A DNA stretch of 64,000 nucleotides from the NCBI RefSeq assembly GCF_003997495.1, contig NZ_RZRU01000019.1, positions 1 to 64,000 on the forward strand. Direction: 5' to 3'. The DNA is from Mesorhizobium sp. M7A.F.Ca.US.008.03.1.1. Lineage in GTDB: Bacteria; Pseudomonadota; Alphaproteobacteria; Rhizobiales; Rhizobiaceae. The first letter of the stretch is position 1, and each line of letters starts with the position of its first letter. The translations under genes were made by a program, and so were the position numbers. Shown here piece after piece: positions 10,558 to 18,969 of the stretch. The notes under the pieces were generated by a model that saw nothing but the letters and a program-made list of their open reading frames with translations, ran no database searches and was not told the origin of the DNA.

Positions 10558-11412
10558 TCAGCTCTTCAGTTTGGCGTTGCACAGGCTGTAGAAGCCGCCG
10601 CCCTTCTGGATCCACTTCAGGCCGCCAAGCGCATTGGCGTCCTTGAGGGTATAGTACTGGTCGAGGCAAGTGTGCATGCGGCCTTTCCCAGGGGTCTCGC
10701 TGGCATATTTCGGCGAGATTGCGGACGGGAAGGTGACGCCCTTGGGCGCAGCAGTGGTCGGCTTCGCCGGCTCCTTGGTGTAGCTCGCCTCGTCGGCGGC
10801 CGGCACGGTGTCGTCATCCGAGGCGCCGGCGCCGCATTCGGTCTTGCGGAAGTCGTTCCACTTCATGCCTTTCAGCGTGTTGGCCGTCTTGGCAGCCTGA
10901 TATTTCGTGCTGCATTCGGCCATGCTCAGACCTTTGCCGTCGGCGGGAGCCGCGGCAGCCTTGGTGGCAGCGGGCTTGGCGGCGGCAGCGGCGGATGCGC
11001 CGGCGGCGCATTCGGACTTGCGGAAGTCATTCCACTTCATGCCGTTCAGCGTGCCGGCAGCCTTCGCCGCCTGGTACTTGGTGCTGCATTCCTTCGCCGT
11101 CAGGCCCTTGGCCGTGCTGTCGTCCGCCGCGGCGGCAGCCTTGGCAGCCTTGGCCGGCTTCGTCTCAGCAGCCTTCGTGGTGTCGGTTGCTTTCTTGGTA
11201 TCGGCCGGCTTGGCGTCGGTCGTCGCCGCGGCGTCGGTGCCGCACTGAGCCTTGCGGAACTGGTTCCAGGTCGCGCCGGCAAGTGTCCCCGCATCCTTGG
11301 CGGCGTTGTACTTCGTGCTGCACTCGGCCATCGTCAGTGCGTTGGCTGGCGCGGCCAGGAACAAGGTCGCGACGGCGAGGCCGGTCAAAGTGGCAAGTCG
11401 GTGGATGAGCAT
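10558..11412 (-). CDS. Exported Cys-flanked-repeat protein (long paralog, three repeats), unknown function
   Basis: This 284-aa protein has a signal peptide (about residues 1-25, ending PANA). Three copies of the C-x3-Y-x2-A-K-x-A-G-T-L-x-G-x-x-W-x-x-F-R-K-x-x-C unit begin near residues 28, 107 and 165. Ala/Lys/Thr-rich linkers join them, and the C-terminal GVTFP...WIQKGGGFYSLCNAKLK domain is shared with the gene at 9855. Copies two and three are nearly identical (ECSTKYQAAK, MKWNDFRK), so the array probably grew recently by duplication. The role is unknown; periplasmic disulfide-bonded modules are the structural inference. Confidence 0.82.
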   Translation of the reverse strand: MLIHRLATLTGLAVATLFLAAPANALTMAECSTKYNAAKDAGTLAGATWNQFRKAQCGTDAAATTDAKPADTKKATDTTKAAETKPAKAAKAAAAADDSTAKGLTAKECSTKYQAAKAAGTLNGMKWNDFRKSECAAGASAAAAAKPAATKAAAAPADGKGLSMAECSTKYQAAKTANTLKGMKWNDFRKTECGAGASDDDTVPAADEASYTKEPAKPTTAAPKGVTFPSAISPKYASETPGKGRMHTCLDQYYTLKDANALGGLKWIQKGGGFYSLCNAKLKS

Positions 11413-11778
11413 AGCGTTTCTCCGTTGCAGCAGCCCATGATACGTCCCTGCAAATCAATAACGCTCAACGGCCGGTTGCGCCAGATGCCAAGTGGCGTAT
11501 ATATCGCCGAAAACCGGCTTCTCCCGATAAGGTGATGAAATCGTTGTCCGTTGCCTGGTTCAGAGCAAGATTTTCCTGGTGCATCCGCGCTGAAAGGCTC
11601 GAATGACTTGTATATTGCAGCATGGCAGTCTGGGCATTCAGGTTGCGGCCACGGTGTGTGCAATGCACAACAATGGTTTTCTAAGGATTGGTAACGTATA
11701 ATCACACAATGTGATCATAACGCCCCGGCCAATTGTGGCATGACGTGCCGGGGAAGAACGTCGAGGAAACTGGCTAGC
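11413..11778. promoter_or_regulatory. Divergent intergenic region between the repeat-protein gene and glmM
   Basis: No gene is supported in this 366-bp gap. Near its glmM end it holds GTATAAT (about 11695) and the perfect inverted repeat ATCACA-CAA-TGTGAT (11701-11715). This could be an operator overlapping a promoter for glmM. The regulator is unknown. Confidence 0.4.
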
Positions 11779-13131
11779 ATGGCAGGGAATTATTTCGGCA
11801 CGGACGGCATTCGGGGGCGCGCCAACAAGTTTCCGATGACCGCGGAAATCGCGATGCGGGTCGGCATGGCCGCCGGCCTCTCCTTCCAGCGCGGCAGCCA
11901 CCGTCATCGTGTCGTGCTCGGCAAGGACACCAGGCTTTCCGGCTATATGATCGAGAATGCCATGGTCGCCGGTCTTTGTGCCGCCGGCATGGACGTGTTC
12001 CTGCTCGGCCCGATCCCGACGCCGGCTGTCGCCATGCTGGTGCGTTCGCTGCGCGCCGATATCGGCGTCATGATCTCGGCCTCGCACAATCCGTATTACG
12101 ACAACGGCATCAAGCTGTTCGGACCCGACGGCTACAAGCTCTCCGACGAAATCGAGGAGCGCATCGAGAGCATGCTCGACAAGGATATCGAACTGGCGCT
12201 CGCCGATTCCGACGGGCTTGGCCGCGCCAAGCGCGTCGACGGCGTGCATGACCGCTACATCGAATTCGCCAAGCGCACCTTGCCGCGCTCGATGTCGCTC
12301 GCGGGCTTGAGGATCGTCGTCGATTGCGCCAATGGCGCGGCCTACAAGGTGGCGCCCGAGGCGCTGTGGGAACTGGGCGCCGAAGTCGTCGCCATCAATG
12401 TCGAGCCCAACGGCTTCAACATCAACAAGGAATGCGGCTCGACCCATCCGGCCGGCCTGCAAAAGAAGGTGCACGAAGTGCGCGCCGACATCGGCATCGC
12501 GCTCGACGGCGACGCCGATCGCGTCGTCATCGTCGATGAAAACGGCGCGATCGTCGATGGTGACCAGATCATGGCGCTGATCGCCGAATCCTGGCACCAG
12601 AGCGGGCGGCTTGCCGGTGGCGGTGTCGTCTCAACCGTGATGTCCAATCTGGGCCTCGAACGCTTCCTCGGCGACATGAAGCTGCAATTGCACCGCACCA
12701 AGGTCGGCGACCGTTATGTCGTCGAGCATATGCGCGCGCATGGGCTGAATGTCGGCGGCGAACAGTCGGGCCATATTGTGCTGTCGGACTTTTCGACCAC
12801 CGGCGACGGCCTTGTTTCGGCGCTGCAGGTGCTGGCCTGCATCAAGCGGCAGGGCCGGCCGGTCAGCGAACTGTCGAAGAAATTCGAACCCGTGCCGCAA
12901 CTCCTGAAGAACGTCCACATTTCCGGCGGCAAGCCGCTCGAGGAGGCGCCGGTCAAGGCCGCCATCGAAGACGCCCGTAACCGCCTCGGCAAGACCGGAC
13001 GGCTGGTTATCCGGCCATCAGGGACAGAGCCGCTGATCCGCGTGATGGCCGAAGGCGACGACCCGCAACTGGTCGAGTCCGTGGTCAATGGCATCGTGGA
13101 AGTCATCTCGGAAACGCGCAGCGCCGCCTGA
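11779..13131 (+). CDS. glmM: Phosphoglucosamine mutase GlmM
   Basis: This 450-aa enzyme converts glucosamine-6-phosphate to glucosamine-1-phosphate on the route to UDP-GlcNAc for peptidoglycan and lipopolysaccharide. It starts MAGNYFGTDGIRGRAN. The phosphoserine loop SASHNP lies near residues 100-105, the metal-binding loop DGDADR near 242-247, and the phosphate-binding segment RPSGTEPLIRVM near the C-terminus. The start at 11779 fits the family N-terminus better than the in-frame ATG at 11740. A terminator follows. In many rhizobia glmM sits just after ftsH; here the two repeat-protein genes separate them. Confidence 0.96.
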   Translation: MAGNYFGTDGIRGRANKFPMTAEIAMRVGMAAGLSFQRGSHRHRVVLGKDTRLSGYMIENAMVAGLCAAGMDVFLLGPIPTPAVAMLVRSLRADIGVMISASHNPYYDNGIKLFGPDGYKLSDEIEERIESMLDKDIELALADSDGLGRAKRVDGVHDRYIEFAKRTLPRSMSLAGLRIVVDCANGAAYKVAPEALWELGAEVVAINVEPNGFNINKECGSTHPAGLQKKVHEVRADIGIALDGDADRVVIVDENGAIVDGDQIMALIAESWHQSGRLAGGGVVSTVMSNLGLERFLGDMKLQLHRTKVGDRYVVEHMRAHGLNVGGEQSGHIVLSDFSTTGDGLVSALQVLACIKRQGRPVSELSKKFEPVPQLLKNVHISGGKPLEEAPVKAAIEDARNRLGKTGRLVIRPSGTEPLIRVMAEGDDPQLVESVVNGIVEVISETRSAA

Positions 13132-13180
13132 CCCCACAGCGCCCGGCAGGACGTCGCCCAGCGCACTTTCACCCGTCAAA

Positions 13181-13206
13181 AGCCCGCCCTTCGGCGGGTT
13201 TTTTGT
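13181..13206 (+). terminator. Rho-independent terminator after glmM
   Basis: AGCCCGCC (13181-13188) pairs with GGCGGGTT (13193-13200) across a short tetraloop and is followed by TTTTT. Confidence 0.85.
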
Positions 13207-13284
13207 GCACCGGCGATCGATCGTTGCTGCGGGAAAGCGCGCCCAATTCCTCGAATTTTCGAGATTCGTGGTTAAGCAACAGGG

Positions 13285-13299
13285 TTAAACGCCTTTTAA
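13285..13299. promoter_or_regulatory. CtrA-type box TTAA-N7-TTAA upstream of outer-membrane protein gene
   Basis: TTAA at 13285-13288 and again at 13296-13299 are separated by exactly seven bases, the spacing of the full CtrA site in alphaproteobacteria. It lies 84 bp before the ATG of the downstream gene. A further TTAA stands upstream near 13273. The match is to the sequence pattern only. Confidence 0.5.
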
Positions 13300-13382
13300 C
13301 CTTTGCAATTCATTATCCACGACTGAAAGCCAATCGCATTTCGGGCGGGTTCGCCGTTCCGAGCTTCTCAGGGGTGACAAGC

Positions 13383-14219
13383 ATGTTCAAGACAGCAAGA
13401 AAGGTCCTGCTCGCCTTCCTGTTCGCAGGCCTGGCAGGACCGCTATTCGCAGCCGATCTGCCGGAACCGGTGGTCGAAGAGGCTCCGCCTCAGGCCGTCT
13501 ACGAGCAGCCGGCCGAAGTCGGCGGCTGGTATATCCGCGGCGACATCGACTATCATAAGTCGACCGTGCGCGGCATCGACTATATGACCTACACCGTCGA
13601 TCCCTGTAATTGTACGGTCACGCCTGGCACCAGAAGCTTCGATTTCGGCAAGCTCAAGGGCGGGTTCTCGCTCGGCGCCGGCGTTGGTTACAAGATCAAC
13701 GACCACTTCCGGACCGACCTGACCGCCGACTACTGGTTCAAGTCGAACTTCAACGGCGGCACCTCGGATATCAACGGAACATCGACCGAAGTGTCGAAGA
13801 TGAGCGCCCTCTTGCTGCTGGCCAATGCCTATGTCGATCTCGGCACCTATCACGGCATCACGCCCTATGTCGGTGCCGGCATCGGCGGTGCGCGCGTCAA
13901 GTGGGATACTGTCTACGACCCGAACACCACCGAGACCAATCCGGGAGCGTCCAACTGGCGTTTCGCTTACGCCCTTATGGCCGGTGCTTCCTACTGCCTG
14001 ACCGACAAAATCATCCTCGACGCGGGCTATCGCTTCTCCCATATCCAGGGTGGCCGCATGTTCGAGTGGGATGTCAGCAGCTCCGGCCCCGGCTTCGACC
14101 GTGGCATCAACACGCATGAAGTGCGCGGTGGCCTGCGCTATCAGTTCGGTGGCAGCAATGGTTGCGCCGCGCCGGTCGTTGCCTACCAGCCCGAACCCGA
14201 GCCGATCTACACCAAGTAA
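13383..14219 (+). CDS. Outer-membrane beta-barrel protein, OMP25/RopB-like
   Basis: This 278-aa protein has a signal peptide (about residues 1-23, ending LFAADLPEP) and a C-terminal eight-strand-type barrel typical of Omp25/Omp31-like proteins of rhizobia and Brucella. Motifs include GGWYIRGDIDYH, GAGVGYKINDHFRTDLTADYWF, YVDLGTYHGITPYVGAGIG and LRYQFGG. The start at 13383 follows a GGGGTG ribosome site and gives a clean signal peptide. It is followed by its own terminator, and a paralog lies at 14429. The likely role is a structural outer-membrane protein; substrate or partner is unknown. Confidence 0.85.
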   Translation: MFKTARKVLLAFLFAGLAGPLFAADLPEPVVEEAPPQAVYEQPAEVGGWYIRGDIDYHKSTVRGIDYMTYTVDPCNCTVTPGTRSFDFGKLKGGFSLGAGVGYKINDHFRTDLTADYWFKSNFNGGTSDINGTSTEVSKMSALLLLANAYVDLGTYHGITPYVGAGIGGARVKWDTVYDPNTTETNPGASNWRFAYALMAGASYCLTDKIILDAGYRFSHIQGGRMFEWDVSSSGPGFDRGINTHEVRGGLRYQFGGSNGCAAPVVAYQPEPEPIYTK

Positions 14220-14246
14220 CGCCATCTACATCACTTGAATTCTTCG

Positions 14247-14277
14247 AAAACCGCCCGGTCTCAGCCGGGCGGTTTTT
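14247..14277 (+). terminator. Rho-independent terminator between the two barrel genes
   Basis: A 12-bp stem of AAAACCGCCCGG (14247-14258) and CCGGGCGGTTTT (14265-14276), with a six-base loop and a T-run, lies 28 bp after the stop of the upstream gene. Confidence 0.88.
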
Positions 14278-14333
14278 CGTTTCGGCGGCCTGGAACCAAC
14301 AGCGGAAATGAATTCGCTAACGCTCTGTTAGCC

Positions 14334-14348
14334 TTAACCGGCACTTAA
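14334..14348. promoter_or_regulatory. CtrA-type box TTAA-N7-TTAA upstream of second barrel gene
   Basis: TTAA at 14334-14337 and 14345-14348 are exactly seven bases apart. A third TTAA follows inside GGTTAAC near 14356. This is the same arrangement as before the first barrel gene, 81 bp before the ATG at 14429. Confidence 0.5.
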
Positions 14349-14428
14349 CCACTATGGTTAACAATGCTCCTTGAAACGATGGCTGCCGCTGCGATTGCGG
14401 GCGGCGCCAAATTCGGGAGTCGGGGACC

Positions 14429-15286
14429 ATGAAACTTACATCGCGTATGGCGCTGGCGCTCGGTGCACTAGCCCTCCTGCCGCTGACGCCGGTGCACGCG
14501 GCCGACTACGATCCGCCGATCTATGTCGACCAGGCGCCCGACTACGTCCCTGTCGAGGTCGGCTCCGGCTGGTATCTGCGCGGCGATCTCGGCTATGCCT
14601 TCAACAAGCCTTATGAATTTTCGGAAACTCCGGCCGGCCTGGTTACGGACACCAGCCCGCTGTCTGGTTCGATAGGTATGGGCTATCATTTCAATGATTA
14701 CTTCCGCGGTGAATTGAACTTCGGCCTTTTGCCGACAAGCAAATTCGCCAGCAAATTCGACAGTACTTGCGATGGAACGCAGACGGTGAGTGTCACCAGC
14801 GGCGGTAGTACTAGCGTGTTCGCCGGCCCAAGTACCCGCGGATGCGAAGGCTCCAACAACGGCAACAACAAGGCCTACGATGTGATGGCCAGCGCGTTTG
14901 TCGATCTGGGCACTTATGTCGGCTTCACGCCCTATGTCGGAGGCGGTGTCGGCATAGCGTACAGCACCTACAACTACGCTCAGGGCGCTCGCAACTGTCA
15001 GAATTCATCGACAACATCAGGCACAACCACGACCATCTTTGAATGCGACGATCCAAACGGCTATGACGGGACAACGCAGTCGGAGAAGCAATTCAGCTTC
15101 GCGTATACGCTCGGCGCCGGCTTTGCTTATCAGGTCAGCAAGAATGTTGCAGTCGATGTCGGCTATCAATACACGGCTCTGCCTTCCGCGAAATACGTGA
15201 CAGCAGACGATGTCGGCAACCCTGTATTCAAAAAGGGCCTCGATTACCATCAGGTCAAGGTCGGGTTGCGCTACGACCTCTGGTAG
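14429..15286 (+). CDS. Outer-membrane beta-barrel protein, OMP25-like paralog
   Basis: This 285-aa protein has a signal peptide (about residues 1-24, ending VHAADYDPP) and the barrel motifs GSGWYLRGDLGYAF, IGMGYHFNDYFRGELNFG, FVDLGTYVGFTPYVGGGVG and HQVKVGLRYDLW. The terminal aromatic residue fits recognition by the BAM complex. It shares layout with the gene at 13383 but has longer, Ser/Thr/Gly-rich surface loops (about residues 110-150 and 190-215). Each gene has its own CtrA-like box and terminator, so they are probably transcribed separately. Confidence 0.84.
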   Translation: MKLTSRMALALGALALLPLTPVHAADYDPPIYVDQAPDYVPVEVGSGWYLRGDLGYAFNKPYEFSETPAGLVTDTSPLSGSIGMGYHFNDYFRGELNFGLLPTSKFASKFDSTCDGTQTVSVTSGGSTSVFAGPSTRGCEGSNNGNNKAYDVMASAFVDLGTYVGFTPYVGGGVGIAYSTYNYAQGARNCQNSSTTSGTTTTIFECDDPNGYDGTTQSEKQFSFAYTLGAGFAYQVSKNVAVDVGYQYTALPSAKYVTADDVGNPVFKKGLDYHQVKVGLRYDLW

Positions 15287-15311
15287 CACGTTTGGGCTGA
15301 CCGAAACTCTG

Positions 15312-15340
15312 ACGGCGGATCTTCGGGGTCCGCCGTTTGC
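15312..15340 (+). terminator. Probable terminator after the second barrel gene
   Basis: ACGGCGGA (15312-15319) pairs with TCCGCCGT (15329-15336), followed by a weak T-rich tail. It lies 25 bp after the stop. Confidence 0.6.
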
Positions 15341-15399
15341 GTTTGAAGTCACGACATCCTGATCAGGGATCACCGGTATCCCGGCAGCGACAAAAACTT

Positions 15400-15489
15400 T
15401 CCTCTTGACGCCTGAGGTCTGAACGCATATCGCCGTCCGTGGGCCACCCCTCCCCAACGAGGGGCCACTATCTGGAAGGATAGACCACG
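15400..15489 (+). ncRNA. serC leader RNA (candidate member of the alphaproteobacterial serC motif)
   Basis: The 90 bases before serC contain a GC-rich hairpin in which CCCCTC pairs with GAGGGG near 15447-15463, flanked by GTGG and CCAC, close to the ribosome site GGAAGGA. A conserved leader structure called the serC motif is known upstream of serC in alphaproteobacteria (established knowledge); its ligand is not known. Position and base-pairing fit, but I could not align it to the consensus. Confidence 0.45.
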
Positions 15490-16665
15490 ATGACGACGCA
15501 TACGAAGCCCGGACTCCGTCCGGCAAACCCCAATTTTTCCTCAGGTCCCTGCGCGAAACGCCCCGGCTGGTCGGTCGAGGCGCTGAAAGCTGCTGCGCTG
15601 GGCCGTTCCCACCGCGCCAAGATCGGCAAGACCAAGCTCGAACAGGCGATCGAGCTGACGCGGGAAATTCTCCAGGTCCCGGCGGGTTACCGCATCGGCA
15701 TCGTGCCGGCGTCGGACACCGGCGCTGTCGAGATGGCTCTGTGGTCGCTGCTCGGCGAACGCGGTGTCGACATGGTTGCCTGGGAGAGCTTTGGCTCCGG
15801 CTGGGTCACCGACGTGGTCAAGCAGTTGAAGCTCGCCGATGTGCGCAGGATCGAAGCCGGCTACGGCGAGCTGCCTGATCTCACCAAGATCGATTTCGAC
15901 CGCGATGTGGTCTTCACCTGGAACGGCACCACGTCGGGCGTGCGCGTGCCGAACGGCGATTTCATTCCCGCCGACCGCAAGGGCCTGACTGTCTGCGATG
16001 CGACCTCCGCCGCATTCGCGCAGAGGCTCGACTTCGAAAAGCTCGATGTCGTCACTTTCTCCTGGCAGAAGGTGCTGGGCGGCGAGGGCGCTCACGGCAT
16101 GCTTATTCTCAGCCCGCGCGCTGTCGAGCGGCTGGAGACCTACAAGCCTTCATGGCCGCTGCCGAAAATCTTCCGCCTGACCTCGGGCGGCAAACTGATC
16201 GAAGGCATCTTCAGGGGCGAGACCATCAACACGCCCTCGATGCTGTGCGTCGAGGACTACCTCGATGCGCTCAACTGGGCGAAGTCGACCGGCGGCCTCG
16301 ACGCGCTGATCGCCAGGGCGGATGCCAATGCGGCGGTCCTCGACCGCTTTGTCGGCAAGTCCTCCTGGCTCGGCCATCTTGCCGTCCAGCCGGCGACACG
16401 GTCGAACACGTCCGTCTGCCTGTCCTTCACCGACCCGGACGTGTCCGCGCTCGACGCTGACGGGCAGGCGGCTTTCGCCAAGGGGCTGGTGTCGGTGCTC
16501 GACAAGGAAGGCGTCGCCTACGATATCGGCGCCTATCGCGACGCACCGCCCGGCCTTCGCATCTGGTGCGGCGCGACGGTCGAGACGTCGGATCTCGAAG
16601 CGCTGTTGCCCTGGCTCGACTGGGCATTCGCCGCACAGAAGGCGTCGCTCAAGGCTGCCGCCTGA
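15490..16665 (+). CDS. serC: Phosphoserine aminotransferase SerC
   Basis: This 391-aa class V PLP aminotransferase converts 3-phosphohydroxypyruvate and glutamate to phosphoserine, the second step of serine synthesis. The N-terminal NPNFSSGPCAKRPGWS and the lysine-bearing FSWQKVLGGEGAHGM (Lys194, which binds PLP) are characteristic of the rhizobial SerC branch, which is longer than the enteric type. GGAAGGA precedes the start. It is followed 61 bp later by serA, so the two form a serine biosynthesis operon behind the leader RNA. Confidence 0.95.
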   Translation: MTTHTKPGLRPANPNFSSGPCAKRPGWSVEALKAAALGRSHRAKIGKTKLEQAIELTREILQVPAGYRIGIVPASDTGAVEMALWSLLGERGVDMVAWESFGSGWVTDVVKQLKLADVRRIEAGYGELPDLTKIDFDRDVVFTWNGTTSGVRVPNGDFIPADRKGLTVCDATSAAFAQRLDFEKLDVVTFSWQKVLGGEGAHGMLILSPRAVERLETYKPSWPLPKIFRLTSGGKLIEGIFRGETINTPSMLCVEDYLDALNWAKSTGGLDALIARADANAAVLDRFVGKSSWLGHLAVQPATRSNTSVCLSFTDPDVSALDADGQAAFAKGLVSVLDKEGVAYDIGAYRDAPPGLRIWCGATVETSDLEALLPWLDWAFAAQKASLKAAA

Positions 16666-16726
16666 GATCATTCGCGGCGGCCTTCGGGCCGCCCACTGCC
16701 ATCAAATCCATTTCAAGGAGGCCGCC

Positions 16727-18328
16727 ATGGCGCCCCGCGTTCTCGTCTCAGACAAACTCTCCCCCACCGCCGTGCAAATCTTCAAGGATCGTGGCATCGA
16801 GGTCGACTATCTGCCCGATCTCGGCAAGGACAAGGAAAAGCTTGCCGAAGTGATCGGCCAGTATGACGGCCTCGCCATCCGCTCGGCGACCAAGGTCACC
16901 GAAAGGCTGATCAACGCCGCTACCAATCTCAAAGTCATCGGCCGCGCCGGCATCGGCGTCGACAATGTCGATATCCCGGCGGCAAGCCGCAAGGGCATCA
17001 TCGTGATGAACACGCCCTTCGGCAACTCGATCACCACAGCCGAACATGCGGTGGCGATGATCTTCGCGCTGGCGCGCCAGATCCCTGAAGCCAACGCCTC
17101 GACCCATGCCGGCAAATGGGAAAAGAACCGCTTCATGGGTGTCGAGATCACCGGCAAGACGCTGGGCGTCATCGGCTGCGGCAACATCGGTTCGATCGTC
17201 GCGACGCGCGGCGTTGGCCTCAAGATGCACGTCATCGCCTTCGACCCCTTCCTGTCGGACAAGCGTGCCGAGGAACTTGGCGTCGACAAGGTCGAGCTCG
17301 ACGAACTGTTCGCCCGCGCCGATTTCATCACCCTGCACACGCCGCTGACCGACAAGACGCGCAACATCATCGATGCCGCGGCAATCGCCAAGATGAAGAA
17401 GGGCGTGCGCATCATCAATTGCGCACGCGGCGGTCTGATCGTCGAGGCCGACCTGATCGCGGCGCTGAAGAGCGGCAAGGTGGCCGGCGCCGGCGTCGAC
17501 GTCTTCGAGGTCGAACCGGCCGAGAACAACGAACTGTTCGGCATGGAGAATGTGGTGGCGACACCGCATCTCGGCGCCTCTACGACGGAGGCCCAGGAGA
17601 ATGTCGCGCTGCAGGTTGCCGAGCAGATGGCCGACTATCTGATCAAGGGCGCCGTCTCCAACGCCATCAACATGCCGTCGATCACCGCCGAGGAGGCGCC
17701 GCGGCTGAAGCCGTTCGTCAAGCTCGCCGAGGTGCTCGGCGCCTTTGTCGGCCAGGTCACCGAGGATCCGATCAAGGAGGTCGAGATCCTGTTCGACGGC
17801 TCGACCGCGACGATGAACACGCGCGCGCTGATCAGCGCTGCCCTCGCCGGGCTGATCCGGCCGCAGGTCTCGGACGTCAACATGGTGTCGGCGCCGATCA
17901 TGGTGAAGGAGCGCGGCATCATTGTTGCCGAGGTCAAGCGCGACAAGTCGGGCGTGTTCGACGGCTACATCAAGCTGACGGTGAAGACCGAGCACATGAC
18001 GCGTTCGATCGCCGGCACATGTTTCTCGGATGGCAAGCCACGCTTCATCCAGATCAAGGGCATCAACCTCGATGCCGAGGTCGGCCAGCACATGCTCTAC
18101 ACCACCAATGCGGACGCGCCGGGCATCATCGGCCTGCTCGGCACCGTGTGCGGCGAGAATGGCGTCAACATCGCCAACTTCCAGCTTGGCCGCAACCGGC
18201 CGGGCGGCGATGCCATCGCGCTCCTCTATCTCGACGCGCCGTTCCCTGAGTCGGTGCTGGAAAAGATCAAGGCGCATAAGTCGATCGACTCGGCCAAGCG
18301 GCTGCAGTTCGACGTCAACGCGATGTGA
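16727..18328 (+). CDS. serA: D-3-phosphoglycerate dehydrogenase SerA
   Basis: This 533-aa enzyme oxidises 3-phosphoglycerate with NAD, the first step of serine synthesis. The Rossmann motif GCGNIG is near residues 149-154. Catalytic-type segments include NCARGGLIVE and ATPHLGASTTEAQENVA with the active-site His. An intervening domain (about 315-455) and a C-terminal ACT domain (about 460-533) make it the long, type-1-like form, and the ACT domain usually mediates serine feedback. AAGGAGG stands six bases before the ATG. A hairpin (GGCGGCC-TTCG-GGCCGCC, about 16676-16693) without a T-run separates it from serC. Confidence 0.96.
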   Translation: MAPRVLVSDKLSPTAVQIFKDRGIEVDYLPDLGKDKEKLAEVIGQYDGLAIRSATKVTERLINAATNLKVIGRAGIGVDNVDIPAASRKGIIVMNTPFGNSITTAEHAVAMIFALARQIPEANASTHAGKWEKNRFMGVEITGKTLGVIGCGNIGSIVATRGVGLKMHVIAFDPFLSDKRAEELGVDKVELDELFARADFITLHTPLTDKTRNIIDAAAIAKMKKGVRIINCARGGLIVEADLIAALKSGKVAGAGVDVFEVEPAENNELFGMENVVATPHLGASTTEAQENVALQVAEQMADYLIKGAVSNAINMPSITAEEAPRLKPFVKLAEVLGAFVGQVTEDPIKEVEILFDGSTATMNTRALISAALAGLIRPQVSDVNMVSAPIMVKERGIIVAEVKRDKSGVFDGYIKLTVKTEHMTRSIAGTCFSDGKPRFIQIKGINLDAEVGQHMLYTTNADAPGIIGLLGTVCGENGVNIANFQLGRNRPGGDAIALLYLDAPFPESVLEKIKAHKSIDSAKRLQFDVNAM

Positions 18329-18378
18329 TCGAGAACAGGCGGTCGCCCTCGTTGATGCCGGCCGCCGCGGCGGCCGGT

Positions 18379-18846
18379 TCAGGTCAACTCGTCCGAGCCA
18401 TCGGAGACACCCACGCGATGTCGGTAGACCAGTTCCCAGCCCTTCCAGCCCGTAAACAGCAGGATGAGAACCACGATCAGCGATAGGACGAAGCCGGTTG
18501 GCATCACGGCCGCCGCTCCGCCCGCATACCGCGAGTACCAATTGTAAAGCTCGATCAACACGACGAGTATATTGCCGCCGGCATGGAGCCATGCCGTCGT
18601 GAGATTGCGGATCTGAACATCGCCGAGAACATCCGTCAGGCCAGCAAGCGCAGCCAGCGCAGCCATGATCAGGCCTGCGCCGAGAAGCCAAAGCGACCCG
18701 GTGACCCATCCGGGATCGGCTGTTCGCCAGAAGATAAGATCGCAAACGAAGGTGCCGACAAAAAAAGCAATCGGAAACGCGATCAGCATCGGGTGGATAG
18801 GATGACCAGCAATGCTTGCCGTGCTGCGAGGGTTGTGGCTCATCAT
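18379..18846 (-). CDS. DUF2231-type integral membrane protein
   Basis: This 155-aa protein has four hydrophobic helices. Its early motif GHPIHPMLIAFPIAFFVG is the hallmark of DUF2231 proteins, whose paired His suggests metal or heme binding. The start is set at 18846 (or the adjacent ATG at 18843), just after a GGGAGG ribosome site. Its stop lies 50 bp from the convergent serA stop. Function is not established; some relatives sit next to redox genes, which is not the case here. Confidence 0.75.
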   Translation of the reverse strand: MMSHNPRSTASIAGHPIHPMLIAFPIAFFVGTFVCDLIFWRTADPGWVTGSLWLLGAGLIMAALAALAGLTDVLGDVQIRNLTTAWLHAGGNILVVLIELYNWYSRYAGGAAAVMPTGFVLSLIVVLILLFTGWKGWELVYRHRVGVSDGSDELT

Positions 18847-18969
18847 GTCGCCTCCCTGCCGTTCAAACTCCGCTGGAGGTGAAATGTTCCAAGTAGCGGA
18901 CGCGGCAGGATTTATGCCGCCGTTTCCGCGCCGATCGCCGCAACTGCGGAGGGCGTCAGCCGCCAAATG

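Noticed and set aside
10255..11535. 426-codon plus-strand frame over the long repeat-protein gene
   Set aside because: The minus-strand protein has a clean signal peptide, repeats and its own terminator; the plus frame is its mirror.
16676..16693. Hairpin between serC and serA as a terminator
   Set aside because: No T-run follows and the next gene has its own strong ribosome site; more likely an intercistronic structure.
16748..18745. Long open frame on the minus strand across serA (665 codons)
   Set aside because: Shadow frame of serA; composition is not protein-like and serA is certain.
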